Origin: Mycobacterium sherrisii
GTDB taxonomy: Bacteria; Actinomycetota; Actinomycetes; Mycobacteriales; Mycobacteriaceae
Assembly: GCF_002102355.1 (NCBI RefSeq)
Contig: NZ_LQPT01000069.1
Location: forward strand, 39,758 to 103,757
Direction of reading: 5' to 3'
DNA: 64,000 nucleotides
Shown here: positions 26,859 to 35,630 of the stretch, in pieces
How positions within the stretch are numbered: the stretch's first letter is position 1
Layout of the letters: each line of letters begins with the position of its first letter
Translations under genes and position numbers: made by a program
The notes under the pieces: generated by a model
Databases searched by the model: none
What the model was told of the DNA's origin: nothing
What the model saw: the letters and a program-made list of their open reading frames with translations, nothing else

Positions 26859-28196
26859 ATGCGCGTGTTCCGGGGCCGAAGTATGTCCGCATACGGGTTC
26901 GCCCTGGCCGGAGCCGCGGCCTGCGTGGTGCTGACCTCCTGTTCGGAGACGGCGTCGCCCCCGGCGACAACGCCGACCCCCTCGACCTCGATCGCCCCGA
27001 CCACCAGCAGCTCGGTGCCGCCCCCGCCACCGATCACCGGCCCGCTGGAGAAGGACTGGAAGAGCTACGCCGGAACGGCCTACTTCGGCTGCCCGGAGGA
27101 ATTCCATTCCGGCAAATCGGCGCTCGAGGAGATCCGGCCCAAGATTTTCGACACCAGAACCGGCCAATACGTCGCGCCGGCGCTGCCGACGATTCCGGCC
27201 GACGAGAACCTCACCGGGGCCATGTGTGCGCTGTCGGGCACCGCGGCGGACCTCAAGGTCGTCTATGTGGTCGCCACGGTCAAGACCGCGCAGCCTCCCG
27301 CGCCCGAAGTGCACAAGACCACCGGCTACGCCGTCGACTTCAAGACCGGCCAGCCTGCCGTGACCAAAGACCTCCAGCCCCCTACCCCCGAGTTGCAATT
27401 CACCGATCCGAAGCAATGGCGTTTGGGCGCAACGACCTTCGGTGCGGCGTGGCTCAACGCCTTCACCGACGGGAATGCCGGCGCTTCGCCACCCCGGACG
27501 GTCATGCTCTCGGTTAGCGACTTGGCCGCGGCGTGGAATGACCCCGAACCTGCGCAGGTTTGGCAGGACGTCCTGTCGTTTCACCGAAAAACGCAGGGCA
27601 ACAGCGCATCTGGAGCGGAGCTGCGCCGCCCGTCCGGAGAAGTGATCTATCAGGACAACGATGTCACAGGCGTCGATGCCGAATTGTCCGACGGGCCGGA
27701 CAAACTCGTGCAGATCACCCGTCGAGACGCCGCCGGTGCGGTGTCGACCACCTTCGTGGACCTGAACTCCAAGACCCCGATCAAGATCGGCGATTCCGAC
27801 CGGGTCTCCGGCGGCGGGCTGGCCGCGACCTTGTCGGACGGCAAGCTGTTCATCGACGGTCGGGACTCTGCCGACTCGCAATTCGGTTTCGGGGTATGGA
27901 ACCTGCGCACCGGGCACTGGGACCTGTTGAGGGATCGCGACGAAGCCAAGAAACTGCCGATCGCCAAGATGGCCTTCTTCGACGACCACCTGTACATCAC
28001 CAACGCCGGGCAGACGTTCTCGGTGCTCGCCCTGCCCGCGCCCGACCCCGTCGCGACGAATTGGAACATCCGGCCGTTCGAGCGGATTTCGGGTTGGACA
28101 TTGGTCTGCCGGGGTGAAACCACTGCGGGCGGTGAGTGCAAGGAAATTGTCATGGTGCAAGATCAGGACGGTCATTATCCTGGTCCCTGGTTCTGA
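26859..28196 (+). CDS. Probable secreted lipoprotein, conserved mycobacterial
   Basis: A 445-residue protein with a signal peptide and a lipobox-like end (AAACVVLTSCSE), so the mature protein would be acylated at Cys near residue 28. A Pro/Thr/Ser-rich linker (about 32-65) follows, then a globular extracytoplasmic domain with beta-propeller-like repeats (DGKLFIDGRD..FGVWNLRTGHWDLL). I start at the ATG reading MRVFRGRS; a second in-frame ATG eight codons later is also possible. The frame is open upstream, but over the P450 gene. Function unknown. Confidence 0.78.
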   Translation: MRVFRGRSMSAYGFALAGAAACVVLTSCSETASPPATTPTPSTSIAPTTSSSVPPPPPITGPLEKDWKSYAGTAYFGCPEEFHSGKSALEEIRPKIFDTRTGQYVAPALPTIPADENLTGAMCALSGTAADLKVVYVVATVKTAQPPAPEVHKTTGYAVDFKTGQPAVTKDLQPPTPELQFTDPKQWRLGATTFGAAWLNAFTDGNAGASPPRTVMLSVSDLAAAWNDPEPAQVWQDVLSFHRKTQGNSASGAELRRPSGEVIYQDNDVTGVDAELSDGPDKLVQITRRDAAGAVSTTFVDLNSKTPIKIGDSDRVSGGGLAATLSDGKLFIDGRDSADSQFGFGVWNLRTGHWDLLRDRDEAKKLPIAKMAFFDDHLYITNAGQTFSVLALPAPDPVATNWNIRPFERISGWTLVCRGETTAGGECKEIVMVQDQDGHYPGPWF

Positions 28197-28366
28197 CCAA
28201 ACTATGTATCGATTACGTTGCAGCTGAGCTGCGTCGATGTAGCGTACGGTTTTAAATTGAATAACTCTCGGTGCGGGATACGGCCCGGCGATTAATGCTG
28301 GGGTAATTTTGAATCCAAGTCGCCCAACGTTGGACGATTCCCCCTTTCCCAGGATGGAGGACGCCA

Positions 28367-28537
28367 ATGTACAAACGTGAAACCGAGAAATGTCGCAAAT
28401 GCGACGGCCTGGCCGACGCGCTGGTCTGGTACCAGTACTCCTCCCGTGGGGACACCGTCGGGCGGATCATTCACCGGATCCGGTGCCGCAGCAATTGCAT
28501 GGGCCTGGTGGTGCAGGGGCCGGGGGCGCGCAGCTAA
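28367..28537 (+). CDS. Small cysteine-rich protein (56 aa)
   Basis: A 56-residue gene with the strong ribosome-binding site AGGATGGAGG (28351-28360) and ATG start. The N-terminus has a CRKC pair (MYKRETEKCRKCDG), and two further Cys (CRSNC) lie near residue 40, giving a plausible CxxC-x30-CxxxC zinc-knuckle or zinc-ribbon. The middle is mixed aromatic and charged. It stands alone between the lipoprotein and a TetR gene. I do not recognise a named family; the RBS and ordered Cys pairs argue it is real. Confidence 0.65.
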   Translation: MYKRETEKCRKCDGLADALVWYQYSSRGDTVGRIIHRIRCRSNCMGLVVQGPGARS

Positions 28538-28557
28538 CCGACTCCCAGGTAGGTAGG

Positions 28558-28567
28558 CGACCGGTCG
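28558..28567. promoter_or_regulatory. Palindrome CGACCGGTCG upstream of the tetR gene
   Basis: A perfect 10-base palindrome 15 bases before the TetR start. It could be part of an autoregulatory operator, but it is short and GC-rich, so chance occurrence is possible. Confidence 0.3.
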
Positions 28568-28582
28568 GCTAACATTCTAGGC

Positions 28583-29176
28583 ATGCCACGGCCGCCGAAT
28601 CCCGAGGTGCGCCGCCGCCTGCTGGCGGCGGGACTGGATCTGGTACACGCGCGCGGCTTCTCGGCCAGCGGAGTCAAGGACATCACCGACGCCGCCGGGG
28701 TGCCGAAGGGCTCTTTCTACGCCTACTTCCCCAGCAAAGAGGCTTTCGCCGCGGCGATCCTCGATCACTACTGGTCCGACATCGAAACGCGGCTGCTCCC
28801 AATGCTTGACGCGGACGGATCGGCGGAAGAGCGAATCATCCGCTTCTTTCACGCACTCGCCGACGAGCACGAGGCGGGCGACTTCCTGCTCGGTTGTTTG
28901 GTCGGCAACCTCTCGCTCGAGCTCGGCGGCGCGAGCGAACGGGTACGCGCCGAGCTCGTCCGGATTCTCGGCCGCTGGGACGCGGCGCTCACCGCATGCG
29001 TGAGCGCCGGGCAGGGTGACCCCGCCTCCGACGTTCGTTCGGATGTCGGTGCAGCCGAGCTGGCTTCGCTGCTGATCGAGGCATGGGAGGGTGCCGCACT
29101 GCGCGGGAAGGTGACCCGCAGTCGCACGCCCTACGACCGGTTCGAGACGGTCACGGTGCCGGCACTGCTGCACTGA
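28583..29176 (+). CDS. TetR-family transcriptional regulator
   Basis: A 197-residue regulator. The N-terminal DNA-binding domain is clear: RRRLLAAGLDLVHARGFSA, then GVKDITDAAGVPKGSFYAYF as the helix-turn-helix, SKEAFAAAIL after it. The C-terminal ligand-binding part includes a Cys in GDFLLGCLVGNLSLEL, as in the AcuR/NemR-like group that senses electrophiles. An operator-like palindrome lies just downstream, before the cysteine-hydrolase gene, which is its likely target. Confidence 0.92.
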   Translation: MPRPPNPEVRRRLLAAGLDLVHARGFSASGVKDITDAAGVPKGSFYAYFPSKEAFAAAILDHYWSDIETRLLPMLDADGSAEERIIRFFHALADEHEAGDFLLGCLVGNLSLELGGASERVRAELVRILGRWDAALTACVSAGQGDPASDVRSDVGAAELASLLIEAWEGAALRGKVTRSRTPYDRFETVTVPALLH

Positions 29177-29215
29177 TCGCTGCGCATCCCGACGCCGGAT
29201 CAGAGGTCTTGATTT

Positions 29216-29235
29216 ATAGACGACTGGTCATCTAT
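29216..29235. promoter_or_regulatory. TetR-type operator palindrome before the cysteine hydrolase gene
   Basis: A 20-base imperfect palindrome: ATAGACGAC, two central bases TG, GTCATCTAT (one mismatch between arms). The core TAGAC...GTC(A)TCTA resembles operators of NemR-like TetR regulators (TAGAC/GTCTA half-sites). It lies 31 bases before the 29267 start and 40 bases after the tetR stop, well placed to repress the downstream genes. Confidence 0.65.
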
Positions 29236-29266
29236 TCTGTTCGTAACCAATCGAAGGGGCACCGCG

Positions 29267-29992
29267 ATGACGAGTTGGACCAGCTACGCCGAGCCGCAGA
29301 ACCCGGGGCTGCCGAGGGCGAAGTTCGAGCTTGATCACGACCATGCCGCCCTGGTCGTCACCGATCCGCAGATCGACTTCCTCAGCCCCGACGGAGTGTC
29401 GTGGCCGGTGTTCGGGGGCAGCGTTCGTGACAACGGCACCGTCGCTCACCTCGGGGAACTCTTCGACGCCGCGAAGCTCGCGAAGATCACGGTCGCGGTG
29501 TCGCCGCACTACTTCTATCCGACCGACACCCAGTGGCGGTTCGGCGATCCGCTCGAACAGTTCATGCGCAATGTCGGCATGTTCGAACGCCGGGGCGCGT
29601 ACACCACGGCCGGGTTCGCCGATTCCGGCGCCGACTTCCTGCCCGAATACCGCCATCACATCCACGACGGCCAGACGGTGATCGCCTCGCCCCACAAGAT
29701 CGTCGGCCCCGAATCCAACGACCTTGTGCTGCAGCTGCGCAAGCGCGGTGTCAGCCAGGTCGTTCTGGCGGGAATGGCCGCCAACCTCTGTGTGGAAGGC
29801 CACCTGCGCGAACTCATCGAGCAGGGCTTCGAGGTCGCCGTCGTCAAGGATGCGACCGCCGGCCCGCGCCTACCCGAAGGCGACGGCTACCTGGCCGCGT
29901 TGGTGAACTTCCGATTTCTGGCCAGCGCCGTCTGGACCACCGCCGAGGCCGTCCAAGCGCTGACGAAACACGTTGGCAGCGAGGGTGTTTGA
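29267..29992 (+). CDS. Isochorismatase-family cysteine hydrolase
   Basis: A 241-residue hydrolase of the isochorismatase/nicotinamidase fold. The Asp of the triad is in VVTDPQIDFLSP, the Lys in IASPHKIVGPESND, and the nucleophile is Cys175 in GMAANLCVEGHLREL, so it is a Cys hydrolase rather than a true isochorismatase. It is preceded by a TetR-type operator and followed after 21 bases by the damaged aldo-keto reductase gene, suggesting a TetR-controlled detoxification operon (inference). Confidence 0.9.
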   Translation: MTSWTSYAEPQNPGLPRAKFELDHDHAALVVTDPQIDFLSPDGVSWPVFGGSVRDNGTVAHLGELFDAAKLAKITVAVSPHYFYPTDTQWRFGDPLEQFMRNVGMFERRGAYTTAGFADSGADFLPEYRHHIHDGQTVIASPHKIVGPESNDLVLQLRKRGVSQVVLAGMAANLCVEGHLRELIEQGFEVAVVKDATAGPRLPEGDGYLAALVNFRFLASAVWTTAEAVQALTKHVGSEGV

Positions 29993-30013
29993 CCCACAAG
30001 GAGGTCACCGAAA

Positions 30014-30980
30014 ATGGAAACCAAAGAGCAGCTGTATCGGCACAAGTTTGTGTTGCACAACGGCAAACAGATGCCGGCGCTCGGATTTGGGACATCGCTC
30101 TCCGATAACCGCAAGACCCGCGAAGCCGTCAAGACGGCGGTCGAAGTGGGGTTCCGACACCTCGACGCCGCCGAACGGTACCGCAACGAGGCCGACGTGG
30201 GCGCCGCGCTCAAAGACCTGTTCGCCGCGGGCACGGTGCGTCGTGACGATCTGTTCATAACCACCAAGTTGTGGAACAACAACCATCGCCCCGAACGGGT
30301 CCGGCCCGCGCTACAGGCGAGCCTGCACCGACTCGGACTCGACGCGGTCGACCTGTACCTGGTGCACACACCCTTCGCGTTCCGGCCCGGGGACGACCAA
30401 GACCCGCGTGACGCGCACGGTGCGGTCATCTACGACACCGCAGTGACGTTGCCGCAGACGTGGGCCGCAATGGAAAGCCTTGTCGACGAAGGGCTTACCG
30501 CAGCAATCGGCTTGTCCGACATCGATGCCGAGGGCACCCGGCGGATTCTCGACACGTCTCGAATCAAGCCTGCGGTGATCGAGGTCGAGTCGCATCCCTA
30601 CCATCCGTAATGGGCATCCCTACCATCCGTAATGGGAACTGCACGAGTTGTGCGACACCGAGGACATCATCCTGCTGGCCTTTGCGTCGCTGGGCCACGG
30701 CCTTGCGCCGCGGCTGCTCGACGACCCGCTGATCGTCGACATTGCCCAGCGTTTCGCAAAGACACCCGCACAAGTGTTGCTGGCCTGGGGAATTCAGCGC
30801 GGCAGCGCGGTGCTGACGGGATCGGTCAACCCGGCACGCATTCGGGAGAACTTCGATGTGACCGCACTACCACAGAGCGCGATCGACGAGATCGACGAAC
30901 GTCTAATCACCCGCATCCGATTCAATTCCGTTGTCGACGGTGGAGTGCCGGGCTTCGCGGAGGTGCCGACCGGTCGCTAG
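30014..30980 (+). pseudogene. Aldo-keto reductase broken by a nonsense codon and a 22-bp tandem duplication
   Basis: Codons from 30014 encode an AKR with its catalytic tetrad in place: Asp and Tyr in LDAAERYRNE, Lys in FITTKLWN, His in LYLVHTPF. The frame ends after HPYHP at TAA (30608-30610). The C-terminal third continues in another frame (30636 onward: ELHELCDTED, TPAQVLLAWGIQRGSAV). A 22-base tandem duplication (30592-30635) accounts for the frame change, and both copies contain the same TAA where the family would have a sense codon (HPYHP-x-WEL). The product should be inactive. Confidence 0.85.
30592..30635 (+). repeat. 22-bp direct tandem duplication inside the aldo-keto reductase gene
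   Basis: Two identical 22-base copies at 30592-30613 and 30614-30635, each including CATCCGTAATGG. 22 is not a multiple of three, so the duplication shifts the frame. Typical of replication slippage. Confidence 0.95.
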
Positions 30981-31117
30981 ATTGCGTACCCGGACCGATC
31001 TGCCGAATGTGCTGCGCTCGGCGAGAACACGTTCATAAAATGCCGCATGGCCGTCGGTATGGTCCCGTACTTCGTGCGCCGCGCGGCCGATGTCGCGCGG
31101 CAGCCGAAGGCCCTCAC

Positions 31118-32119
31118 GTGAAAGCGTGGCAGGTCAACGGATTCGGCGAACCGGCCCAAGTGTTGCGCCAGGTGGAGCGGACGCTGCCCGACCCCGCCGC
31201 CGGGCAAGTGCGGATCAGCGTCGCGGCGGCCGGCCTGGGACGCCCCGACGTGTTGATGTGTAGCGGCAGCTACCCGTTGACACCGCCGCTGCCCTTCACA
31301 CCCGGCCAGGAGTTCGTCGGCACGATCACCGCGGCCGGGCCGGGCGTCGAACTCGCGGCCGGCACCCGAGTGCTGGGCGTCAGCGACTTCCTGAGCGGCA
31401 ACGGATCCTTCGCAGCCGAGACGCTGGCCCACACCGGGACCGTCTTCGAAGCGCCCGCAGGACTCGACGATACCGCCGCCGCGGGATTCTGGATCCCCAA
31501 CATGACCGCCTGGATCGGGCTGGTCGACCGGGGCGGACTGGCCCCCGGCCAACGCCTGGCAGTACTCGGCGCGGCGGGCGGCAGCGGAATCGCGGCGGTC
31601 CAGCTGAGCAAGGCGCTGCACGCCGAGGTTCTCGCCGTCGTCAGCGACAACCGCCGGGCCGAATTCTGCACATCGCTGGGCGCCGACCACGTCGTCATCG
31701 CCGACGGCGATACCGCGGCCGGCGGCACCCCGCTCGCCGCGGCGTTGCGCGAGGCGACCGGCGGGGCCGGGCTGGACATGATCTTCGATACCGTCGGCGG
31801 CGCGCAGGGCACCGCGGCCATGGCCGCCCTGGCCCGCGACGGTCGGCATCTGGCGGTGGGTTTCGCCAGCGGCGGGTGGGCCACTCCCGACGTCCAGACG
31901 ATGGTGATGACGAACACCACGCTGGTCGGTGTGCTGGCCGCGGGCTACAGCCGTGCACACCTGAACGCAATCCTGGACCGCCTCATGGCATTCGTCGACA
32001 GCGGCGCCATCCGGCCCGCGGTCAGTGAAGAGGTGTCGTTCCAGGAGATCCCCGCCGCGCTCGAGCGACTGGGCGCACGACGGGTCCTCGACAAGATCGG
32101 CGGCGGACTCCAGGCCTGA
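31118..32119 (+). CDS. Zinc-type alcohol dehydrogenase-like / quinone oxidoreductase
   Basis: A 333-residue medium-chain dehydrogenase/reductase without zinc ligands, of the NADPH:quinone oxidoreductase type. It has the N-terminal GroES-like domain ([19 protein letters not shown]) and a Rossmann domain with [21 protein letters not shown] (AAGGSG binds NADPH). I start at GTG 31118 ([16 protein letters not shown]) with GAAGG seven bases before it. The open frame upstream overlaps the broken AKR gene and is not conserved-looking. Possibly co-expressed with the upstream genes. Confidence 0.88.
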   Translation: MKAWQVNGFGEPAQVLRQVERTLPDPAAGQVRISVAAAGLGRPDVLMCSGSYPLTPPLPFTPGQEFVGTITAAGPGVELAAGTRVLGVSDFLSGNGSFAAETLAHTGTVFEAPAGLDDTAAAGFWIPNMTAWIGLVDRGGLAPGQRLAVLGAAGGSGIAAVQLSKALHAEVLAVVSDNRRAEFCTSLGADHVVIADGDTAAGGTPLAAALREATGGAGLDMIFDTVGGAQGTAAMAALARDGRHLAVGFASGGWATPDVQTMVMTNTTLVGVLAAGYSRAHLNAILDRLMAFVDSGAIRPAVSEEVSFQEIPAALERLGARRVLDKIGGGLQA

Positions 32120-32123
32120 ACTG

Positions 32124-32209
32124 TGGTGGCAGGTACTGGATTCGAACCAGTGTAGGCGTAAGCCGACGGATTTACAGTCCGCTCCCATTGGCCGCTCGGG
32201 CAACCTGCC
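32124..32209 (-). tRNA. tRNA-Tyr (anticodon GTA)
   Basis: A long-variable-arm (type II) cloverleaf on the minus strand: acceptor GGCAGGT pairs with ACCTGCC, discriminator A, and the 3' CCA is encoded (32124-32126). The anticodon loop is CTGTAAA with GTA; the T-arm has GTTCGAATC. It lies just after the quinone oxidoreductase gene, on the opposite strand. Confidence 0.96.
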
Positions 32210-32289
32210 GCCTAGCAGGGTACAACGACCGGGTAGACATTTCACAAACGGCTAGGAGCAACGCTAGAAGCAAGAGGGAGGGCGACCGC

Positions 32290-32781
32290 ATGGCGGACTC
32301 ATCGTTCGACATCGTCAGCAAGTTCGATCGGCAAGAGGTGGACAACGCGCTCAACCAGGCAGCCAAGGAACTGGCCACCCGCTTCGACTTTCGCGGCACC
32401 GACACCAAGATCGCGTGGAAGGGTGACGACGCCGTCGAGCTGACCTCCTCCACCGAGGAGCGCGTCAAGGCGGCCGTCGACGTGTTCAAGGAGAAGCTGA
32501 TCCGCCGCGACATCTCGATGAAGGCCTTCGACGCGGGCGAACCACAGGCCTCGGGCAAAACCTTCAAGGTCACCGGGACGCTCAAGCAGGGCATCGACAG
32601 CGAGAACGCCAAGAAGATCACCAAACTCATTCGCGACGAGGGCCCCAAGACCGTCAAGACCCAGATCCAGGGCGACGAGATCCGGGTCACCAGCAAAAAG
32701 CGGGACGACCTGCAGGCCGTCCAGGCCCTGCTGCGCAGCTCGGACCTGGACGTGGCGTTGCAGTTCGTCAACTACCGCTAG
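32290..32781 (+). CDS. YajQ-family nucleotide-binding protein (UPF0234)
   Basis: A 163-residue protein with the family start [28 protein letters not shown], and the C-terminal [16 protein letters not shown]. It has two ferredoxin-like folds. YajQ proteins bind nucleotides and RNA, and in some species cyclic-di-GMP, with a regulatory role. I set the start at ATG 32290, preceded by AGGGAGG; the frame is open upstream, but only across tRNA-Tyr. Matches Rv0566c. Confidence 0.93.
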   Translation: MADSSFDIVSKFDRQEVDNALNQAAKELATRFDFRGTDTKIAWKGDDAVELTSSTEERVKAAVDVFKEKLIRRDISMKAFDAGEPQASGKTFKVTGTLKQGIDSENAKKITKLIRDEGPKTVKTQIQGDEIRVTSKKRDDLQAVQALLRSSDLDVALQFVNYR

Positions 32782-32813
32782 GCCTGCTCGCCAACCAACC
32801 GGTGGGGTGCCTA

Positions 32814-32851
32814 AGGTAGTGACGAGTACCACATGAGACTCCTCACTACCT
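32814..32851. promoter_or_regulatory. Long inverted repeat upstream of the monooxygenase gene
   Basis: Arms AGGTAGTGACGAG (32814-32826) and CTCCTCACTACCT (32839-32851) match with one mismatch, around a 12-base centre. It ends 20 bases before the ATG at 32872 and begins 32 bases after the yajQ stop. It could be an operator controlling the monooxygenase or a terminator hairpin for yajQ. Its symmetry and closeness to the start favour the operator. Confidence 0.6.
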
Positions 32852-32871
32852 GCCAGCAAGCGAGGTTGACA

Positions 32872-34383
32872 ATGACCGCGACTTCCCAGGAAGCCACCGG
32901 CCAACCCCCGGCTGAGGCCGGCTACTTCGACGTGATCATCGTCGGTGCCGGGATCTCCGGCATCGGTGCGGCCTACCGGATCGCCGAGCGCAACCCGCAC
33001 CTGACCTACGCCATCCTGGAGCGACGCGAGCGGATCGGCGGCACCTGGGACCTGTTCCGCTACCCCGGCGTGCGAAGCGACAGCAGCATCTTCACGCTGT
33101 CGTTTCCGTTCGAACCCTGGACCCGCAAGGAAGGCGTCGCTGACGGCGTGCACATCCGCGAGTACCTGACCGCCACGGCGCACAAATACGGCATCGATCG
33201 CCACATCCGGTTCCACAGCTATGTCCGTTCGGCGGACTGGGATTCGGCGACCGACACCTGGACCATCGCCGTCGACCACGGCGACACCGGCACGATCTAC
33301 CGCAGCCGGTTCGTGTTCTTCGCGTCCGGCTACTACAACTACGACCAGGGCTACACACCGGACTTCCCCGGCGTCGAGCACTTCCGCGGCACGGTCGTGC
33401 ATCCCCAGCATTGGCCTGAGGAACTGGACTACGCCGGTAAGACGATCGTGGTGATCGGCAGCGGCGCGACCGCGGTCACCCTGTTGCCATCGCTGTCCAC
33501 CCGGGCCGCCAAGGTCACCATGCTGCAGCGCTCCCCGACTTATCTCATTTCGGCGTCGAAGTACAGCAGGTTCGCCGCCTTGATGCGTTTCCTTTTGCCG
33601 CGCAAGGCTTCTCATCTGGCGATCCGGACGTACAGCGCCTTGACCGAGGCCGTGTTCTTCTTCTTGTCACGCCAGCTGCCGGGCGCGATCAGGTGGCTGC
33701 TGCGCCGCAAGGCGATCGACAGCCTGCCGCAGGGCTACCAGGTCGACGTCCACTTCAAACCGCGATACAACCCGTGGGACCAGCGGATGTGCCTGATCCC
33801 CGACGCCGACCTGTACAACTCGATCGCCGCGGGTCGCGCCGAAGTCGCCACCGATGAGATCGATCACTTCGACGCCACCGGAATCGCGTTGCGGTCCGGC
33901 GCACACCTCGACGCCGACATCATCGTCACCGCCACCGGGCTGCAACTGCAGGCGCTGGGCGGTGCCACGATCAGCGTGGACGGCGAAAAGATCGATCACC
34001 GAGAGCGCTTCGTTTATAAGGCGCACATGCTCGAGGACGTGCCAAATCTGTTCTGGTGCGTCGGCTACACCAACGCCTCCTGGACGCTGCGTGCCGACAT
34101 CACCGCCTGCGCCACGGCGAAACTGCTGGCGCACATGGCTTCTCACGGCTACACCCACGCCTACCCGCATTTGGGTGGCGAGCCGATGGGCGAGAAGCCG
34201 TCCTGGGACATCGCCGCCGGTTACGTGAAGCGATCGGCACACGAGCTGCCCAAGTCGGGCACCAAGCGGCCGTGGCATGTGCGGCAGAACTACCTCGCCG
34301 ACGCGCTCGATTACCGGTTCGATCGTATCGACGAGGCCATGGAATTCGGCCGCGTCGCCGACCGGGCGCCGGTGGCGGGCTAG
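32872..34383 (+). CDS. Flavin-containing Baeyer-Villiger-type monooxygenase
   Basis: A 503-residue protein with an N-terminal FAD Rossmann motif (VIIVGAGISGIGAAYRI), the Baeyer-Villiger fingerprint FRGTVVHPQHW, and a second nucleotide-binding motif VVIGSGATAVT. It uses NADPH and oxygen to oxidise ketones or sulfur compounds. M. tuberculosis has a homologue here (Rv0565c), related to the prodrug activator EthA. I start at ATG 32872 (MTATSQEAT); a longer start at 32833 would lie inside the inverted repeat. Confidence 0.9.
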   Translation: MTATSQEATGQPPAEAGYFDVIIVGAGISGIGAAYRIAERNPHLTYAILERRERIGGTWDLFRYPGVRSDSSIFTLSFPFEPWTRKEGVADGVHIREYLTATAHKYGIDRHIRFHSYVRSADWDSATDTWTIAVDHGDTGTIYRSRFVFFASGYYNYDQGYTPDFPGVEHFRGTVVHPQHWPEELDYAGKTIVVIGSGATAVTLLPSLSTRAAKVTMLQRSPTYLISASKYSRFAALMRFLLPRKASHLAIRTYSALTEAVFFFLSRQLPGAIRWLLRRKAIDSLPQGYQVDVHFKPRYNPWDQRMCLIPDADLYNSIAAGRAEVATDEIDHFDATGIALRSGAHLDADIIVTATGLQLQALGGATISVDGEKIDHRERFVYKAHMLEDVPNLFWCVGYTNASWTLRADITACATAKLLAHMASHGYTHAYPHLGGEPMGEKPSWDIAAGYVKRSAHELPKSGTKRPWHVRQNYLADALDYRFDRIDEAMEFGRVADRAPVAG

Positions 34384-34436
34384 ATCCTGATGGATGGCTA
34401 CAAGCCAAATTGCTACTAAATTCGGGGTGACGGCAA

Positions 34437-34442
34437 TACGCT
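34437..34442 (+). promoter_or_regulatory. -10 element (TACGCT) for a leaderless gpsA start
   Basis: TACGCT fits TANNNT and is followed after six bases by the ATG at 34449, with no clear Shine-Dalgarno sequence. Supportive evidence only. Confidence 0.4.
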
Positions 34443-34448
34443 GACGCT

Positions 34449-35474
34449 ATGGCAGCCCAAACACGCGAACCCAAAGTTGTTGTCCTTGGCGGTGGTTCCT
34501 GGGGAACCACGGTGGCGTCCATCTGCGCACGCCGGGGACCGACATTGCAGTGGGTGCGCTCGGCAGAGACGGCCGACGATATCAACGAACGGCACCGCAA
34601 CACCCGCTATCTCGGCAGCGACGTCGAGCTGAGTGACACGCTGCGCGCGACCACCGACTTCGCCGAGGCCGCCAACTGTGCCGACGTCGTCGTGATGGGG
34701 GTGCCCTCGCACGGATTCCGCGGCGTGCTCACCGAGTTGGGCAAGGAGCTGCGGCCGTGGGTGCCGGTGGTTTCCTTGGTCAAGGGGCTCGAGCAAGGCA
34801 CCAACATGCGGATGTCGCAGATCATCGAGGAGGTGCTGCCGGGCCACCCGGCCGGCATCCTGGCCGGCCCCAACATCGCCCGTGAGGTCGGCGAGGGGTA
34901 TGCGGCCGCGGCGGTGCTGGCGATGCCCGACCAGCATCTGGCCACCCGGTTGTCGGGGCTGTTCCGTACCCGGCGATTCCGGGTCTACACCACCGACGAC
35001 GTGATCGGCGTCGAGATGGCCGGGGCGCTGAAGAACGTCTACGCGATCGCCGTCGGAATGGGCTATTCGCTGGGCATCGGGGAGAACACCCGGGCGTTGG
35101 TGATCGCCCGCGCGCTGCGCGAGATGACGAAGCTGGGTGTAGCACTGGGCGGCAACCCCGAGACATTCCCCGGGCTGGCCGGGCTGGGCGATTTGATCGT
35201 CACGTGCACCAGTCAGCGCAGCCGCAACCGTCACGTCGGTGAGCAGCTCGGCGCCGGTAAGCCGATCGACGAGATCATCGCGTCGATGAACCAGGTAGCC
35301 GAGGGCGTCAAGGCCGCCAGCGTCATCATGGAATTCGCCAACGAATTCGGACTGAGCATGCCGATCGCCCGCGAAGTCGACGCGGTGATCAACCACGGAT
35401 CGTCGGTCGAGCAGGCGTACAGCGGCCTGATCGCCGAAGTCCCCGGGCATGAGGTGCACGGCTCCGGGTTCTAG
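34449..35474 (+). CDS. gpsA: NAD(P)-dependent glycerol-3-phosphate dehydrogenase
   Basis: A 341-residue GpsA. The N-terminal Rossmann loop is VVLGGGSWGTTVASI, the catalytic Lys lies in EMAGALKNVYAIA, with LAGPNIAREV and GLGDLIVTCTSQRSRN further on. It reduces dihydroxyacetone phosphate to sn-glycerol-3-phosphate for phospholipid synthesis. It corresponds to gpdA1 (Rv0564c) by position next to htpX. The two genes converge with a 156-base gap in which I see no obvious structure. Confidence 0.95.
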   Translation: MAAQTREPKVVVLGGGSWGTTVASICARRGPTLQWVRSAETADDINERHRNTRYLGSDVELSDTLRATTDFAEAANCADVVVMGVPSHGFRGVLTELGKELRPWVPVVSLVKGLEQGTNMRMSQIIEEVLPGHPAGILAGPNIAREVGEGYAAAAVLAMPDQHLATRLSGLFRTRRFRVYTTDDVIGVEMAGALKNVYAIAVGMGYSLGIGENTRALVIARALREMTKLGVALGGNPETFPGLAGLGDLIVTCTSQRSRNRHVGEQLGAGKPIDEIIASMNQVAEGVKAASVIMEFANEFGLSMPIAREVDAVINHGSSVEQAYSGLIAEVPGHEVHGSGF

Positions 35475-35630
35475 TCCGACCCGAATTCTGCTGCGCTGCC
35501 AGACAATTCGCGACCACGGCCGGACGTTGCGGGTGCATCGGCGGCGCCGGGAGTGCGCTGGGGGCGCCAACACGCCGATACGGCCCCGCCGCCGGCGCAC
35601 ACTGAACGCCCTGGACGTACGCCAAGCGCA

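Noticed and set aside
30632-31117. Upstream extension of the quinone oxidoreductase frame
   Set aside because: It overlaps the AKR remnant in another frame; the GroES-like domain begins at the GTG at 31118 with a good RBS.
35475-35630. Possible terminator between gpsA and htpX
   Set aside because: Several GC-rich partial inverted repeats exist, but none gives a clean long stem.
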